Assembly (NCBI RefSeq): GCF_024220585.1
Contig: NZ_JAMXKF010000003.1
Location: 1-64,000, forward strand
Reading direction: 5' to 3'
DNA length: 64,000 nt
Origin: Dyadobacter diqingensis
GTDB lineage: Bacteria; Bacteroidota; Bacteroidia; Cytophagales; Spirosomataceae
Shown here: positions 1 to 9,113 of the stretch, piece after piece
Layout: every line of letters starts with the position of its first letter
Numbering within the stretch: position 1 is the stretch's first letter
Position numbers and translations under genes: made by a program
The notes under the pieces: model-generated
Seen by the model: only the letters and a program-made list of their open reading frames with translations
Told to the model about the DNA's origin: nothing
The model's database searches: none

Positions 1-51
1 TATACCTAAAGATAAGCAATTCAAAAAAATAAACAACACTAATAAAAGTAA

Positions 52-96
52 AAAGAGACTGCCTTTTTGAGACAGCCTCTTTTTTGTTTTCAGGGC
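52..96. terminator. Probable bidirectional terminator of a gene left of the window
   Basis: An imperfect stem (AAAGAGACTG pairing with CAGCCTCTTT, one mismatch) closes a loop of about 11 bases. A T-run follows on the plus strand, and there are T-rich bases on the other side too. The gene it serves would lie outside the window. The loop and right arm also resemble terminal repeats of some insertion sequences, so a relic IS end is the alternative. Confidence 0.45.
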
Positions 97-811
97 TTTC
101 GAATTTTTGAAATTTCAGCTTTCATTACTACATCATGTAAATCTATTATCCTACTGGCTGGGCTGCCAAAGTAAATGACTTGGGCAAGTACAGCAAAATA
201 GGATGATTTGAGCTTTCTTTACCTGTCACAAGGTTCTCTCGCTCATTAATAATATTTGAGCGCTGCTTACGTCAAATTTGGAAGTTTTATCGGTGTATTT
301 TTTCCAAACCATTCACAGCTGAGAACCGTCAAACAAAACTTTAATTTTCATGCAATTTAGTTTTGCTGTTCGGTTATTTTCCTCATTGGTTATTAGCAGA
401 CAGGAATAATATCAATATATGGTTGAACGAGCTCAGCTTATGAAAGGTAATTCTGCCCCTATTAAGTCCCTGGATATGCTAAATCCCAAGGGTTGACCTT
501 ATTCCCTTGCTTACTTACTACAACGTGCCCTAGGAACGAATCTGGGATCTAAGCAGCATTATTCTTGAAGAAAATTACTGTTATTATATTGGCAGCATAT
601 ACTTGTCCTGTAAACCGCAGCAATCAGTTTTGAGATTCATCTTGTATTACTGAACGGTAATGGCAATTAACGTTGGAATCGGGTTCAATTGTAAATAGCC
701 CACAATGTTCCGCCGACAATGAACAACAATGCATGAAAGAGTGTAAATGGTTGGACTTTTAATTTAGAGACAGCTGCGTAATATTTGTGAGCTATATTGA
801 TTTAGGAGCAT

Positions 812-848
812 AAAAAAGCCGTGATGAAGATTAAATCACCACGGCTCA
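812..848 (-). terminator. Intrinsic terminator of dxs
   Basis: Just past the dxs stop on the minus strand, AGCCGTGGTGA pairs with TCATCACGGCT (11 bp, one G-T position) around an 8-base loop and runs into six T. It ends the mutL-rhomboid-rhomboid-dxs transcription unit. Confidence 0.8.
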
Positions 849-864
849 AATTTTTTAAAGCTCT

Positions 865-2799
865 CTAAACACGCACAGAAGCGGATGTATGCATAAAGGA
901 ACGGACTGAACTAATGATTCCCTCCGTATCAAATCCACATTCGTGGTGTAATTCGGACGGTTCTCCATGCTCTACAAGGGCATCAGGAATACCTAACCTT
1001 TTAATTTTTGAGTTATAACCCTGATCAACCATAAATTCAAGAACCGCACTTCCAAAACCACCTTGCAAACAGCCATCCTCAACCGTTATGACACGGTCGA
1101 AATTTCTGAAAATCTCATGGAGCATATTTTCATCCAGAGGTTTTACAAAACGCATATCATAGTGCGCTACATCGAAACCTTCCTTATCTAAAATATCACA
1201 AGCATCGGTAACATAATTTCCAACGGGTCCCAGAGTTAAAATAGCGATATCTGTACCGTTCTTTATTTTCCGACCGGTACCAATTTTAATTTCTTCCAAT
1301 GGCGTTTGCCATTGAGGCATCACTCCGTTTCCACGGGGATATCGTATTGTAAATGCCTGCGTTCCCTTCTGAACAATGTCCAGCTGGGCCGTGTACATCA
1401 AATTACGAAGTTCCTGCTCGTTCATCGGCGAAGAAATGATCATATTCGGGATGCACCGCATAAATGCAATATCATAAGCGCCGTGATGCGTTGGCCCGTC
1501 AGCGCCCACTAAACCGGCCCTGTCCAGACAAAATATAACAGGAAGCTCCTGCATACACACGTCATGAACAACCTGATCATAACCGCGCTGCATGAAAGTA
1601 GAGTATATATTACAGAAAACAACTTCACCGCGGGTAGCCATACCGGCTGAAAAAGTCACCGCATGCTGTTCTGCAATACCCACATCAAAGGCTCTGTCCG
1701 GCATTGCTTTCATCATGATATTCATAGAAGATCCTGATGGCATTGCCGGCGTCACGCCAACGATTTTTGGGTTTTTCTCTGCCAGTTCAACAAGCGTATT
1801 GCCAAAAACATCCTGATATTTTGGAGGCTGCGGCGTATCGTAAACTTTTTTCTTTATTTCTCCGGTAATCTTATCAAAAACTCCGGGAGCATGCCATTTG
1901 GTCTGGTCCTTTTCCGCAGGACCGTATCCTTTTCCCTTTACCGTTAAACAATGCAAAAGTTTCGGTCCGGGAATGCTTTTGAGATCTTTCAGTACCTCCG
2001 TCAGATGTCCGATGTCATTTCCATCGATCGGTCCAAAATAACGCAAACCCAGTGACTCAAAAAGATTGCTTTGACGAAGTATCGCCGTTTTCATCACAGC
2101 TTCTACCTTCGAAACAACTTCCTGCGCACTTTTACCAAAATTGCTCATCTTGCCGAGCATATTCCAAACCTCGTCTCTGAACTTGTTGTAAGTCTGAGAA
2201 GTAGTGATATCTGTCAGATATTCTTTCAAAGCGCCCACATTGGGATCAATCGCCATGCAGTTATCGTTCAGGATAATCAGCAGATTGGAATCTGTTGCGC
2301 CTGCATGGTTCATACCTTCAAAAGCCATCCCGGCCGTCATAGCGCCGTCGCCGATGATAGCGATATGCTGCCTGTCGTGGTGATTTTGAAGTGCTGACGC
2401 TACGGCCATACCGAGTGCAGATGAAATGGAAGTAGAAGAGTGTCCTACACCAAAGGCATCATAAATGCTTTCTTTCCGCTTTGGAAAACCCGAAAGTCCG
2501 CCGTAAGTACGGTTGGAGTGAAAATTATCCCGTCGACCGGTTAATATTTTATGGCCATAAGCCTGATGCCCAACGTCCCATACCAGCTGGTCGTCGGGTG
2601 TATTGAATACGTAATGAAGGGCAACCGATAACTCTACAACACCCAGACTGGCACCAAAATGACCTCCGTAAACAGAAACATTATCTATTATAAACTGGCG
2701 TAATTCGTTACAAACCTGAGGAAGTTGAGTACGGTCCAGCTTTCTTAAATCCTCGGGAGAATCAATCTTAGCAAGTAGTTTTCCTGGTGTTATAAGCAT
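865..2799 (-). CDS. dxs: 1-deoxy-D-xylulose-5-phosphate synthase
   Basis: Condenses pyruvate and glyceraldehyde 3-phosphate to DXP, the entry step of the MEP isoprenoid pathway; cytosolic and thiamine-diphosphate dependent. The 644-residue protein has the full transketolase-like layout. The ThDP site GDGAM lies at about 150-154 with the metal-binding NDN near 178-180; the pyrimidine domain carries GIAEQHAV near 380 and DRAG..GADGPTHHG near 430; a transketolase C-terminal domain follows. Length is normal for the family. It is the last gene of a minus-strand run (mutL, two rhomboids, dxs), 89 bp after the nearer rhomboid, and ends in its own terminator. dxr, the next pathway enzyme, is also in this window at 30632. 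Identification is secure. Confidence 0.97.
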   Translation of the reverse strand: MLITPGKLLAKIDSPEDLRKLDRTQLPQVCNELRQFIIDNVSVYGGHFGASLGVVELSVALHYVFNTPDDQLVWDVGHQAYGHKILTGRRDNFHSNRTYGGLSGFPKRKESIYDAFGVGHSSTSISSALGMAVASALQNHHDRQHIAIIGDGAMTAGMAFEGMNHAGATDSNLLIILNDNCMAIDPNVGALKEYLTDITTSQTYNKFRDEVWNMLGKMSNFGKSAQEVVSKVEAVMKTAILRQSNLFESLGLRYFGPIDGNDIGHLTEVLKDLKSIPGPKLLHCLTVKGKGYGPAEKDQTKWHAPGVFDKITGEIKKKVYDTPQPPKYQDVFGNTLVELAEKNPKIVGVTPAMPSGSSMNIMMKAMPDRAFDVGIAEQHAVTFSAGMATRGEVVFCNIYSTFMQRGYDQVVHDVCMQELPVIFCLDRAGLVGADGPTHHGAYDIAFMRCIPNMIISSPMNEQELRNLMYTAQLDIVQKGTQAFTIRYPRGNGVMPQWQTPLEEIKIGTGRKIKNGTDIAILTLGPVGNYVTDACDILDKEGFDVAHYDMRFVKPLDENMLHEIFRNFDRVITVEDGCLQGGFGSAVLEFMVDQGYNSKIKRLGIPDALVEHGEPSELHHECGFDTEGIISSVRSFMHTSASVRV

Positions 2800-2888
2800 A
2801 TAGAAAGCTATTGAAAATCAGATTTTGGTAATCGGCCTTATCTAAAAAGACGCGCAAAATTAAACAAATAGATGATGACTACGACTTT

Positions 2889-3806
2889 TTATTTTTGCTG
2901 ACTGGCCTTGAACAATTTTTGCTTCTCCTCTTTGGTAAGGCTTTCATAGCCCGACTTCGAGATTTTATCCAGAATCGTGTCAATTTCATGCTGGTCAGGC
3001 ATTTCTATCGTCGATGATGAAGTGGACGAAGAATAGACACTTGTGCTTCTGTAAACCTGTTTTTCGCGATAAGTCACCTGCATGGAAGGGCGTCTGCGGA
3101 AAAGTCCCGACCAGCCGTTCATGATGGCGTAGATAGGTTTACCCAAGTCGGTACCGTTTTGCAACAATTTGATAAAAATATACCCAACCAGTGCGCCACC
3201 CAAATGTGCAAGGTTTCCACCTGCATTAGGCCCAACGGTTTGTGCAAGGGATAAAATGATATAAAAAAGTGCAATAAATTTGATCCGTATCGGCCCTAAA
3301 AAAATCAGGTTAAAGGTATAATTCGGAAGCAGCGTGGAAGCGCCGACAGCCACAGAAAACGCTGCGGCAGATGCTCCCAGCATAGTAGAACTTTCCACCT
3401 GTGATTGGAAAAAAGGTAACAGGTTATAGATCAGCATGTATATCAAACCACCGGTGATCCCACCCAGAAAGTATAAGGCAACAACACGTTTAGCTCCTAA
3501 ATATTCGTCGATCAACCGGCCAAACCAGTAGAAAAACAGCATATTGAAGAGAATATGGAAAATATCCTCGTGTGTGAAAAAATAAGTTATCAGTGTCCAG
3601 GGCTTCCGGATAAACTCTTGAGGCGATGCCGGTAACTGGAGCATGTCAATAATCCAGACATAAATATTGGATGACTGACTGAGCGTAAAAATTATTTTTA
3701 CCAATAATAACACCAGAAAAACGGCCGTATTAATTAATATAATTTTTACGAGCGAATTCTCCGATTTTTGAAATTCTCTCTTTATGTCGTCAACAATATT
3801 GCTCAT
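2889..3806 (-). CDS. Rhomboid-family membrane protein with GASA active-site box
   Basis: Polytopic membrane protein of 305 residues with a rhomboid core at about 20-215 and a Ser-rich, charged cytosolic tail of about 80 residues. Rhomboids are intramembrane serine proteases using a Ser (GxSG box) and His dyad. Here the serine box reads GASA (Ser about 146) instead of GASG, and the histidine lies in AHLGG (His about 201). FTHEDIFHILFNM near 77-89 matches the conserved helix-2 His/Asn region. It starts 9 bp after a second rhomboid gene, so the two are surely co-transcribed. The Gly-to-Ala change beside the serine leaves activity uncertain: it could be a working protease or a modified pseudoprotease. 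Confidence 0.88.
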   Translation of the reverse strand: MSNIVDDIKREFQKSENSLVKIILINTAVFLVLLLVKIIFTLSQSSNIYVWIIDMLQLPASPQEFIRKPWTLITYFFTHEDIFHILFNMLFFYWFGRLIDEYLGAKRVVALYFLGGITGGLIYMLIYNLLPFFQSQVESSTMLGASAAAFSVAVGASTLLPNYTFNLIFLGPIRIKFIALFYIILSLAQTVGPNAGGNLAHLGGALVGYIFIKLLQNGTDLGKPIYAIMNGWSGLFRRRPSMQVTYREKQVYRSTSVYSSSTSSSTIEMPDQHEIDTILDKISKSGYESLTKEEKQKLFKASQQK

Positions 3807-3815
3807 TTTCTTCTT

Positions 3816-4601
3816 TCAATAAAAATTTTGTTTCTGTGTGCCCCAATAACGCAACAATATGTATGCAAATAGCATTCCTCCAACGTGCGCAAAGTGAGCA
3901 ACATTATCGGATTGTACATTTTGTATACCCGAATACAACTCATATAAACCGTAAAACGCGACAAAATATTTTGCCTTGATCGGAAACGGAATAAAGAGCA
4001 TGAACAGCTCGGTGTTTGGAAACAATAACCCAAACGCCATTAAAATCCCGAAAATGGCGCCTGATGCGCCAACCATCGGTATATCGATATTGGCCTGATA
4101 CACACTTTTAACCAGGCTAATACTATTTTGAATATACGAAGTATTGGTAGGATTTTCTTCAAATCCGTTAAAAAAATCAAGATTGGCCTGATAAAAACCT
4201 TTTGCATGGTGACTCATGAAGTCGACCAGCCCGTCCGGTGTTGGATATTGTACATAAACCTCCACAGCTTTAAGCAGTTGCGAGTTTTCGTAGTAGCCAA
4301 TTCCGGAGAAAAGTATACCGGCTCCGATCCCTGTAAAAAAGTAGAAAAACAGAAAACGCTTGGGTCCCCACATTCTTTCCAGCAATGGACCAAACATGAA
4401 CAAACCAAACATATTACTAAACAAATGGCCGATGCCACCGTGCAGAAACATATAGGTTACAAACTGGTAAGGCATAAATGAAGGTGATAGCACCGGCATT
4501 AACGCAAACCTGGAAGATAGAGGTAAAATGTATGCATCAACAATAAAAAACACTATGTTCAGTATCAGTAAGTTTTTAACAGTCGGTGTGATTTGTAACA
4601 T
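3816..4601 (-). CDS. Rhomboid family intramembrane serine protease
   Basis: A 261-residue rhomboid with the canonical catalytic box GASG (Ser about 180) and the histidine in HFAHVGG (His about 239). FLHGGIGHLFSNM near 52-64 is the conserved His/Asn helix. An insertion of about 65 residues between helices 3 and 4 (about 105-170) is longer than in minimal rhomboids. Expected to cleave transmembrane substrates in the inner membrane; the substrate is unknown. It lies between mutL (59 bp upstream) and the second rhomboid (9 bp downstream). The two rhomboids differ strongly in sequence, so they are not a recent duplication. Confidence 0.92.
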   Translation of the reverse strand: MLQITPTVKNLLILNIVFFIVDAYILPLSSRFALMPVLSPSFMPYQFVTYMFLHGGIGHLFSNMFGLFMFGPLLERMWGPKRFLFFYFFTGIGAGILFSGIGYYENSQLLKAVEVYVQYPTPDGLVDFMSHHAKGFYQANLDFFNGFEENPTNTSYIQNSISLVKSVYQANIDIPMVGASGAIFGILMAFGLLFPNTELFMLFIPFPIKAKYFVAFYGLYELYSGIQNVQSDNVAHFAHVGGMLFAYILLRYWGTQKQNFY

Positions 4602-4660
4602 TGTCTATTCAAAATCAAAAGTTTGTAATCTATAACTCTTTAAGGTTCATTTTCGTTTCC

Positions 4661-6550
4661 TTAACCTTTAAAGATACTGCTTAACTTATCCATCGTTAAT
4701 AATACGATAATTGCTTCGCCGCTTGGTGTCCTGTTTGGGTCTGTTGAAGCAAAAAGCTGATCGATCAATGTATGAATTTCAAGGAACGAAAGTTTCACCG
4801 CATAACGCACCGAAAACCGGCGTGCCAGCGATCTTGAAAGGCTTTCGGGCTTGTTCAGCTTTAAATCCGAATAACTCTGTTTCAGCTGCTCGATCAGTTC
4901 TTCAAAAAGATCCTGCTCGCTTTCTTCGGGCAAATCGGCCGGAATTCCGCGAATGATCAGCTCGTTGGATCCGAATTCATCAAATTCAAAACCAAGGCTG
5001 CGGATTTCCTTTTTCGTTTCATTCACCAGCTGCATATCCGAATGCGTCAAACGGATTGTTTTGGGAAATAAAAGCTGCTGACAGGCTCCGTTGCGGTTGG
5101 TAAGCATTTTACGGTATCGTTCGTAAAGAATGCGCTCATAAGCCGCTTTCTGGTCGATCAGCATGATACCGTCCTTCACCTGAGAAAGAATGTAGCGGTT
5201 GTGCAATTGAAAAAGTACCGCATCACTTTCCGGGGCAGAAATAACCTCTGAAGCCATCCGGTTCACCTTACTGGCGATCGTCATCGGCTGCTCCTGGTAC
5301 GAAGTCGGACGGGAAACCGTTGTCGAATTCATTTCAAAGGCGGCCAGTTCCCGGCTTCTGTCGTCCGTATTTTGTAAACCTTCGAATAACTTGTTCCAGT
5401 TGGTCAGGTTTGTTTTCGACGGACCATTTTCAGCATGTCGCGACTGGGCAGCCCAATCGGGCAAAACCGTGCGGGGGATGCTGTCGTTATTCGGATCGGA
5501 CGGTGACGGATTCAGGAAATTGATATTATCCTCAAAATCGATGGACTGCGACAGGTTATATACCCCAACCGCCTTTTTTACGGCAGCCATGATGATGGCA
5601 TAAACCGAACGCTCGTCATCAAATTTGATTTCCGTTTTTGTCGGATGGATGTTGATGTCAATATGCGACGGGTCGATCTCGATAAAGAGCACGTAAAACG
5701 GATGACTGCCTTCGGGGATGGTACCATCGAAGGCACTTGTTACCGCGTGGTGCATGTAATTATGCTTGATGTAGCGGTCATTCACAAAGAAAAACTGCTC
5801 ACCTCTGGTTTTTCTTGCAAATTCGGGCTTGCCGATATATCCGCGGACGCTGATGTAGGAAGTATCTTCCTGGCAAAAAGCCAGCTGTTCGCGATAAGCG
5901 CGGCCATATATATCAATGATCCGGCGGACCAGTTTTCCCGGATATAAATTAAAAACTTCGGTATCGTTATGATGAAGCGTAAATCCAACTTCCGGATGTG
6001 CCAGCGCAATTCTCTGAAATTCGTCCAGAATATGACGCATTTCAACAGAATTGGATTTTAGAAAATTCCGTCTTGCAGGAACATTGTAAAAAAGGTTTTT
6101 TACCGAAAAGCTTGTTCCCGGAATACAGGCAACTGCTTCCTGTGTTTTTATTTCGGAGCCTTCAATGCGTATCAGTGTTCCAAGCTCGCTGTCAGCCTGG
6201 CGGGTACGCAGTTCAACCTGGGCAATGGCAGCTATGGATGCAAGGGCTTCACCGCGGAAACCCATGGTACGGATACGGAACAAATCCTCCGACTGGCGGA
6301 TTTTTGAAGTGGCGTGTCGTTCAAAAGACATTCTTGCGTCCGTTTCAGACATACCGATTCCATCATCGATAATCTGTATCAATGTTCTGCCGGCTTCACG
6401 CAAAATAACCTGAATATTACCAGCTTTGGCATCTATGGCATTTTCCAGAAGTTCTTTCACAACCGATGCAGGACGCTGGACAACTTCTCCGGCGGCTATC
6501 TGATTGGCTATGGAATCGGGTAATAATTGAATGATGTCGGAAGACGCCAT
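4661..6550 (-). CDS. mutL: DNA mismatch repair protein MutL
   Basis: Couples MutS mismatch recognition to downstream repair. The 629-residue protein has an N-terminal GHKL ATPase (ENAIDA near 36-41, DDGIGM near 62-67, GFRGEAL near 97-103), a poorly conserved Pro/Ser/Asn-rich linker at about 340-430, and a C-terminal dimerisation domain. The C-terminal endonuclease motifs are degenerate: DQHAxxExxxxE reads DQKAAYERILYE near 466, and the CPHGRP-like box reads TPSGEA near 608. Metal-dependent nicking may therefore be weak or absent. It is the first gene of the minus-strand unit leading to dxs. uvrA and a MutS-like ATPase are elsewhere in the window, but canonical mutS is not. Confidence 0.95.
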   Translation of the reverse strand: MASSDIIQLLPDSIANQIAAGEVVQRPASVVKELLENAIDAKAGNIQVILREAGRTLIQIIDDGIGMSETDARMSFERHATSKIRQSEDLFRIRTMGFRGEALASIAAIAQVELRTRQADSELGTLIRIEGSEIKTQEAVACIPGTSFSVKNLFYNVPARRNFLKSNSVEMRHILDEFQRIALAHPEVGFTLHHNDTEVFNLYPGKLVRRIIDIYGRAYREQLAFCQEDTSYISVRGYIGKPEFARKTRGEQFFFVNDRYIKHNYMHHAVTSAFDGTIPEGSHPFYVLFIEIDPSHIDINIHPTKTEIKFDDERSVYAIIMAAVKKAVGVYNLSQSIDFEDNINFLNPSPSDPNNDSIPRTVLPDWAAQSRHAENGPSKTNLTNWNKLFEGLQNTDDRSRELAAFEMNSTTVSRPTSYQEQPMTIASKVNRMASEVISAPESDAVLFQLHNRYILSQVKDGIMLIDQKAAYERILYERYRKMLTNRNGACQQLLFPKTIRLTHSDMQLVNETKKEIRSLGFEFDEFGSNELIIRGIPADLPEESEQDLFEELIEQLKQSYSDLKLNKPESLSRSLARRFSVRYAVKLSFLEIHTLIDQLFASTDPNRTPSGEAIIVLLTMDKLSSIFKG

Positions 6551-6796
6551 ATTTTAAATATGTAGGTTTGCTTTACTATAACAAATTAACAAATTTTTTT
6601 CTACACAAGCCGGTATTTTGATAGGTAGGCCGCGCATGAAAAATGCTTTCCAATAAAATGACATAGAAATAATTACATTATTTATTGAAATTTTTAATGT
6701 CAAATAAACGTTTTATTCTATATTTACGTTGATAATAAGTAAATTATAGTTAATTTGTGAATCAGTTTTGTGGTCCTTTGAATAACCCCCGATCTT

Positions 6797-6961
6797 ATGA
6801 AAGCACCCGTTTTAAAAAAGTTCAATTTCACGATGGCGCTTCAGTGGCTCATCTTTTTACCGGTAATACTGCCTCTGTGTGTTATTTTCGGAGCGGTACA
6901 GGGAGTTATGAACATGGTTGAGAAAATGGCTCAACGCATGTGGATTGATATGGAACTGTAA
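6797..6961 (+). CDS. Small single-pass membrane protein, unknown function
   Basis: A 54-residue frame with ATG at 6797 and TAA at 6959-6961. It has a basic N-terminus (MKAPVLKKFNF), one hydrophobic segment at about residues 13-35, and a Met-rich amphipathic tail ending WIDMEL. A promoter-like pair precedes it: TTG at 6729, 18 bases, then TTAATTTG at 6750, one mismatch from TAnnTTTG. A perfect bidirectional terminator follows at 7075-7120. Its own promoter-like and terminator signals make a real gene likely despite the small size. It lies divergent from mutL and convergent with nagB. I do not recognise the family. Confidence 0.6.
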   Translation: MKAPVLKKFNFTMALQWLIFLPVILPLCVIFGAVQGVMNMVEKMAQRMWIDMEL

Positions 6962-7074
6962 TCCTGATTACGCTTTCACGGTCGATCCGCCTTTCATACT
7001 AAGAAGTCTGGTATGAAAATCATTGCGCACTACTATTGTTAAAATATATCTTTCGGGTAAATCCCATACTAACA

Positions 7075-7120
7075 AAAATGCAAAGAGCTGTAAAAATTTT
7101 TTTACAGCTCTTTGCATTTT
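7075..7120. terminator. Perfect 22-bp bidirectional terminator
   Basis: A perfect 22-bp inverted repeat (7075-7096 with 7099-7120) with a 2-base centre. The core AAAGAGCTGT is flanked by A-runs and T-runs on both sides, so it can act on both strands. It separates the small plus-strand gene ending at 6961 from nagB, which ends at 7137 on the minus strand. Confidence 0.9.
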
Positions 7121-7136
7121 ATATCAATTGTTCAGT

Positions 7137-9113
7137 CTAAAATTTCCAGCGAACAAAAGCTTCCATCGCTTCGTATTCGGCAAGACCGAGGTTATCGTAC
7201 AATTGAGCTGTTCCGCTGTTGCGTTCTTCTGCACGTTGCCAGAATTCACGTGAATCGTCGCCCTGGAATACCACACCATCTTTTTGCGACTGATGCTTGA
7301 AAATTCCCTGACGTTTTTTCAGCACCTGATCCGGGCTCATTGGTACAGCCATTTCAATTTCATAGATATCCCACTCAGCCCATGCTCCGCGGTATAACCA
7401 TACCCAGCAATCCTTCATGAAATTCTTGTGTTTTGAACGTTCCAATGCCGCTTCGATAGCGTCCCAGCATACTTTGTGCGTTCCGTGCGGATCGGCGAAG
7501 TCACCGGCTGCGTAAATCTGATGCGGTTTGATCTCCTCAATCAGATTTTCGATGATACGGATATCTTCTTCTCCGATCGGGTTTTTCTGAACTGTACCGG
7601 TTTCGTAGAAAGGCATGTTCAGGAAATGCGCGTTTGCGGTTGGGATGCCAACAAAACGACAGGTAGCCTTGGCTTCACCACGGCGCAGTAAGCCTTTTAC
7701 GTGACGAATTTCCGGCGTATCGATTTCGCTGTCCTTTGTATGTCTTAAAAAGTCTTTTGCATCCGTAAATAATTTGGTTGCTTCCGGACTGTTGATCCCG
7801 AATTCCTTGTTAAAGTCAACCACGAAATCGATAAAACGAAGTGCCTCATCATCGGCAACGGCAATGTTTCCGGAAGTCTGGTAAGCAACATGTACCTCAT
7901 GTCCCTGGTCAACCAGACGCTGGAAAGTACCGCCCATAGAGATAATATCATCATCCGGGTGCGGGCTGAAAATAAGCACACGTTTCTTGGCAGGCTGCGC
8001 ACGTTCCGGACGATTGGTGTCATCCGCGTTTGGCTTACCACCCGGCCATCCCGTGATTGTATGTTGTAACTGGTTGAAAACATTGATATTGATTTCATAG
8101 CAGGCGCCGTATTGTGCCAGCAAATCACTCATACCATTGTCGTTATAATCCTTGTCAGTAAGTTTCAGGATTGGCTTATTAAGGCTTTGGGACAAATAAG
8201 TCACGGCCTTTTTAATCATTTTATTATCCCAAACCACCGAATCAACCGCCCAAGGTGTTTTCACACGTGTCAATTCAGAAGCCGCACTTTCATCAAGGAT
8301 AAAAGATACGTCCGGGTGTGCCTGCAGGTAAGAAGCCGGGTTACGTTCTGTAACAGGTCCCTCCACCGCACTTTTAATAACCGATGCTTTGCGCTCGCCC
8401 CAGGCAAGCAAAACAATACGGCGTGCGCTCAGGATAGGAGCAACACCCAATGTGATCGCTTTGCGGGGTACTTTATGCAATCCGCCAAATTCCATGGCAG
8501 CCGCAGCACGTGTAGAGTGATCAAGGGTGATCAATCTGGTGCGTGCGTTGATCAGCGAACCTGGTTCGTTGAAACCAATGTGACCGTTTCCACCAATACC
8601 CAAAAGCTGGAAATCAAGTCCGCCGACCGCATTTATTTTATTTTCATAAGACGTGCAGTAGTCGCGAACAAGCGCAGCAGGAACTGTTCCGTCCGGCAGG
8701 AAATAATTTTCCTTCAAAATATCTACATGATCAAACAATTGTTCTTTCATGAACCTGTGGTAGCTGTGGATAGAATCCGGCTCCATCTGATAATATTCAT
8801 CCAGGTTGAATGAAATTACATTTTTAAAGCTCAGGCCTTCTTCCTTGTGCATTTTAACCAGTTTGGCGTAAACCGTCTTTGGAGAAGAACCGGTTGCCAA
8901 TCCTAAAACGCAAGGTTTGCCTTCTTTTTGTTTCTGGCGGATAAGGTCTGCAATTTCCTTAGCCACCGCACTTGAGGCATCTTTGGAATCAGCGAAAATC
9001 TGGGTCGGAATCTTTTCGTACGTGATCGGTTGTCCTACACTTCCGCCTGAGACAATAGCGTTATCTGCCGCCTGCATTAAAATTGTTTCCGGATTAAGAG
9101 ATTGTTGGTCCAT
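7137..9113 (-). CDS. nagB: Glucosamine-6-phosphate deaminase fused to a PIG-L/LmbE deacetylase-like domain
   Basis: At 658 residues this is more than twice the length of a plain NagB (about 266). Residues about 35-300 are NagB: LATGSSPKTVY near 72-82, catalytic LDEYY at 104-108 and GGNGHIGFNEPG at 174-185. NagB converts glucosamine 6-phosphate to fructose 6-phosphate and ammonia. After a linker, residues about 375-640 form a PIG-L/LmbE domain with the metal site HPDDD at 385-389 and the partner ADPHGTHK near 560. That family hydrolyses N-acetylglucosaminyl amides. I infer an amino-sugar enzyme pairing deacetylation with deamination, though the second domain's substrate is not shown. The fusion is known in Bacteroidota. 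It is transcribed divergently from glyA and ends at the shared terminator. Confidence 0.9.
   Translation of the reverse strand: MDQQSLNPETILMQAADNAIVSGGSVGQPITYEKIPTQIFADSKDASSAVAKEIADLIRQKQKEGKPCVLGLATGSSPKTVYAKLVKMHKEEGLSFKNVISFNLDEYYQMEPDSIHSYHRFMKEQLFDHVDILKENYFLPDGTVPAALVRDYCTSYENKINAVGGLDFQLLGIGGNGHIGFNEPGSLINARTRLITLDHSTRAAAAMEFGGLHKVPRKAITLGVAPILSARRIVLLAWGERKASVIKSAVEGPVTERNPASYLQAHPDVSFILDESAASELTRVKTPWAVDSVVWDNKMIKKAVTYLSQSLNKPILKLTDKDYNDNGMSDLLAQYGACYEININVFNQLQHTITGWPGGKPNADDTNRPERAQPAKKRVLIFSPHPDDDIISMGGTFQRLVDQGHEVHVAYQTSGNIAVADDEALRFIDFVVDFNKEFGINSPEATKLFTDAKDFLRHTKDSEIDTPEIRHVKGLLRRGEAKATCRFVGIPTANAHFLNMPFYETGTVQKNPIGEEDIRIIENLIEEIKPHQIYAAGDFADPHGTHKVCWDAIEAALERSKHKNFMKDCWVWLYRGAWAEWDIYEIEMAVPMSPDQVLKKRQGIFKHQSQKDGVVFQGDDSREFWQRAEERNSGTAQLYDNLGLAEYEAMEAFVRWKF

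Larger units (their letters stand above)
1..864. other. Gene-free left edge, probably decayed DNA
   Basis: No reading frame here has convincing length, start or family resemblance. Short frames, for example one of 25 codons starting at 419, are broken by stops in all frames. The stretch holds a hairpin near the left edge (52-96) and the dxs terminator (812-848). On the minus strand around 680-800 a hydrophobic frame of about 38 codons without a start codon could be the remnant of a membrane protein, but I cannot identify it. I call the interval intergenic or relic DNA. Confidence 0.5.

Noticed and set aside
8112-8813. 233-codon open frame on the plus strand
   Set aside because: Antisense to the nagB fusion gene. 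The translation has no recognisable motif, and the nagB frame carries the catalytic residues.
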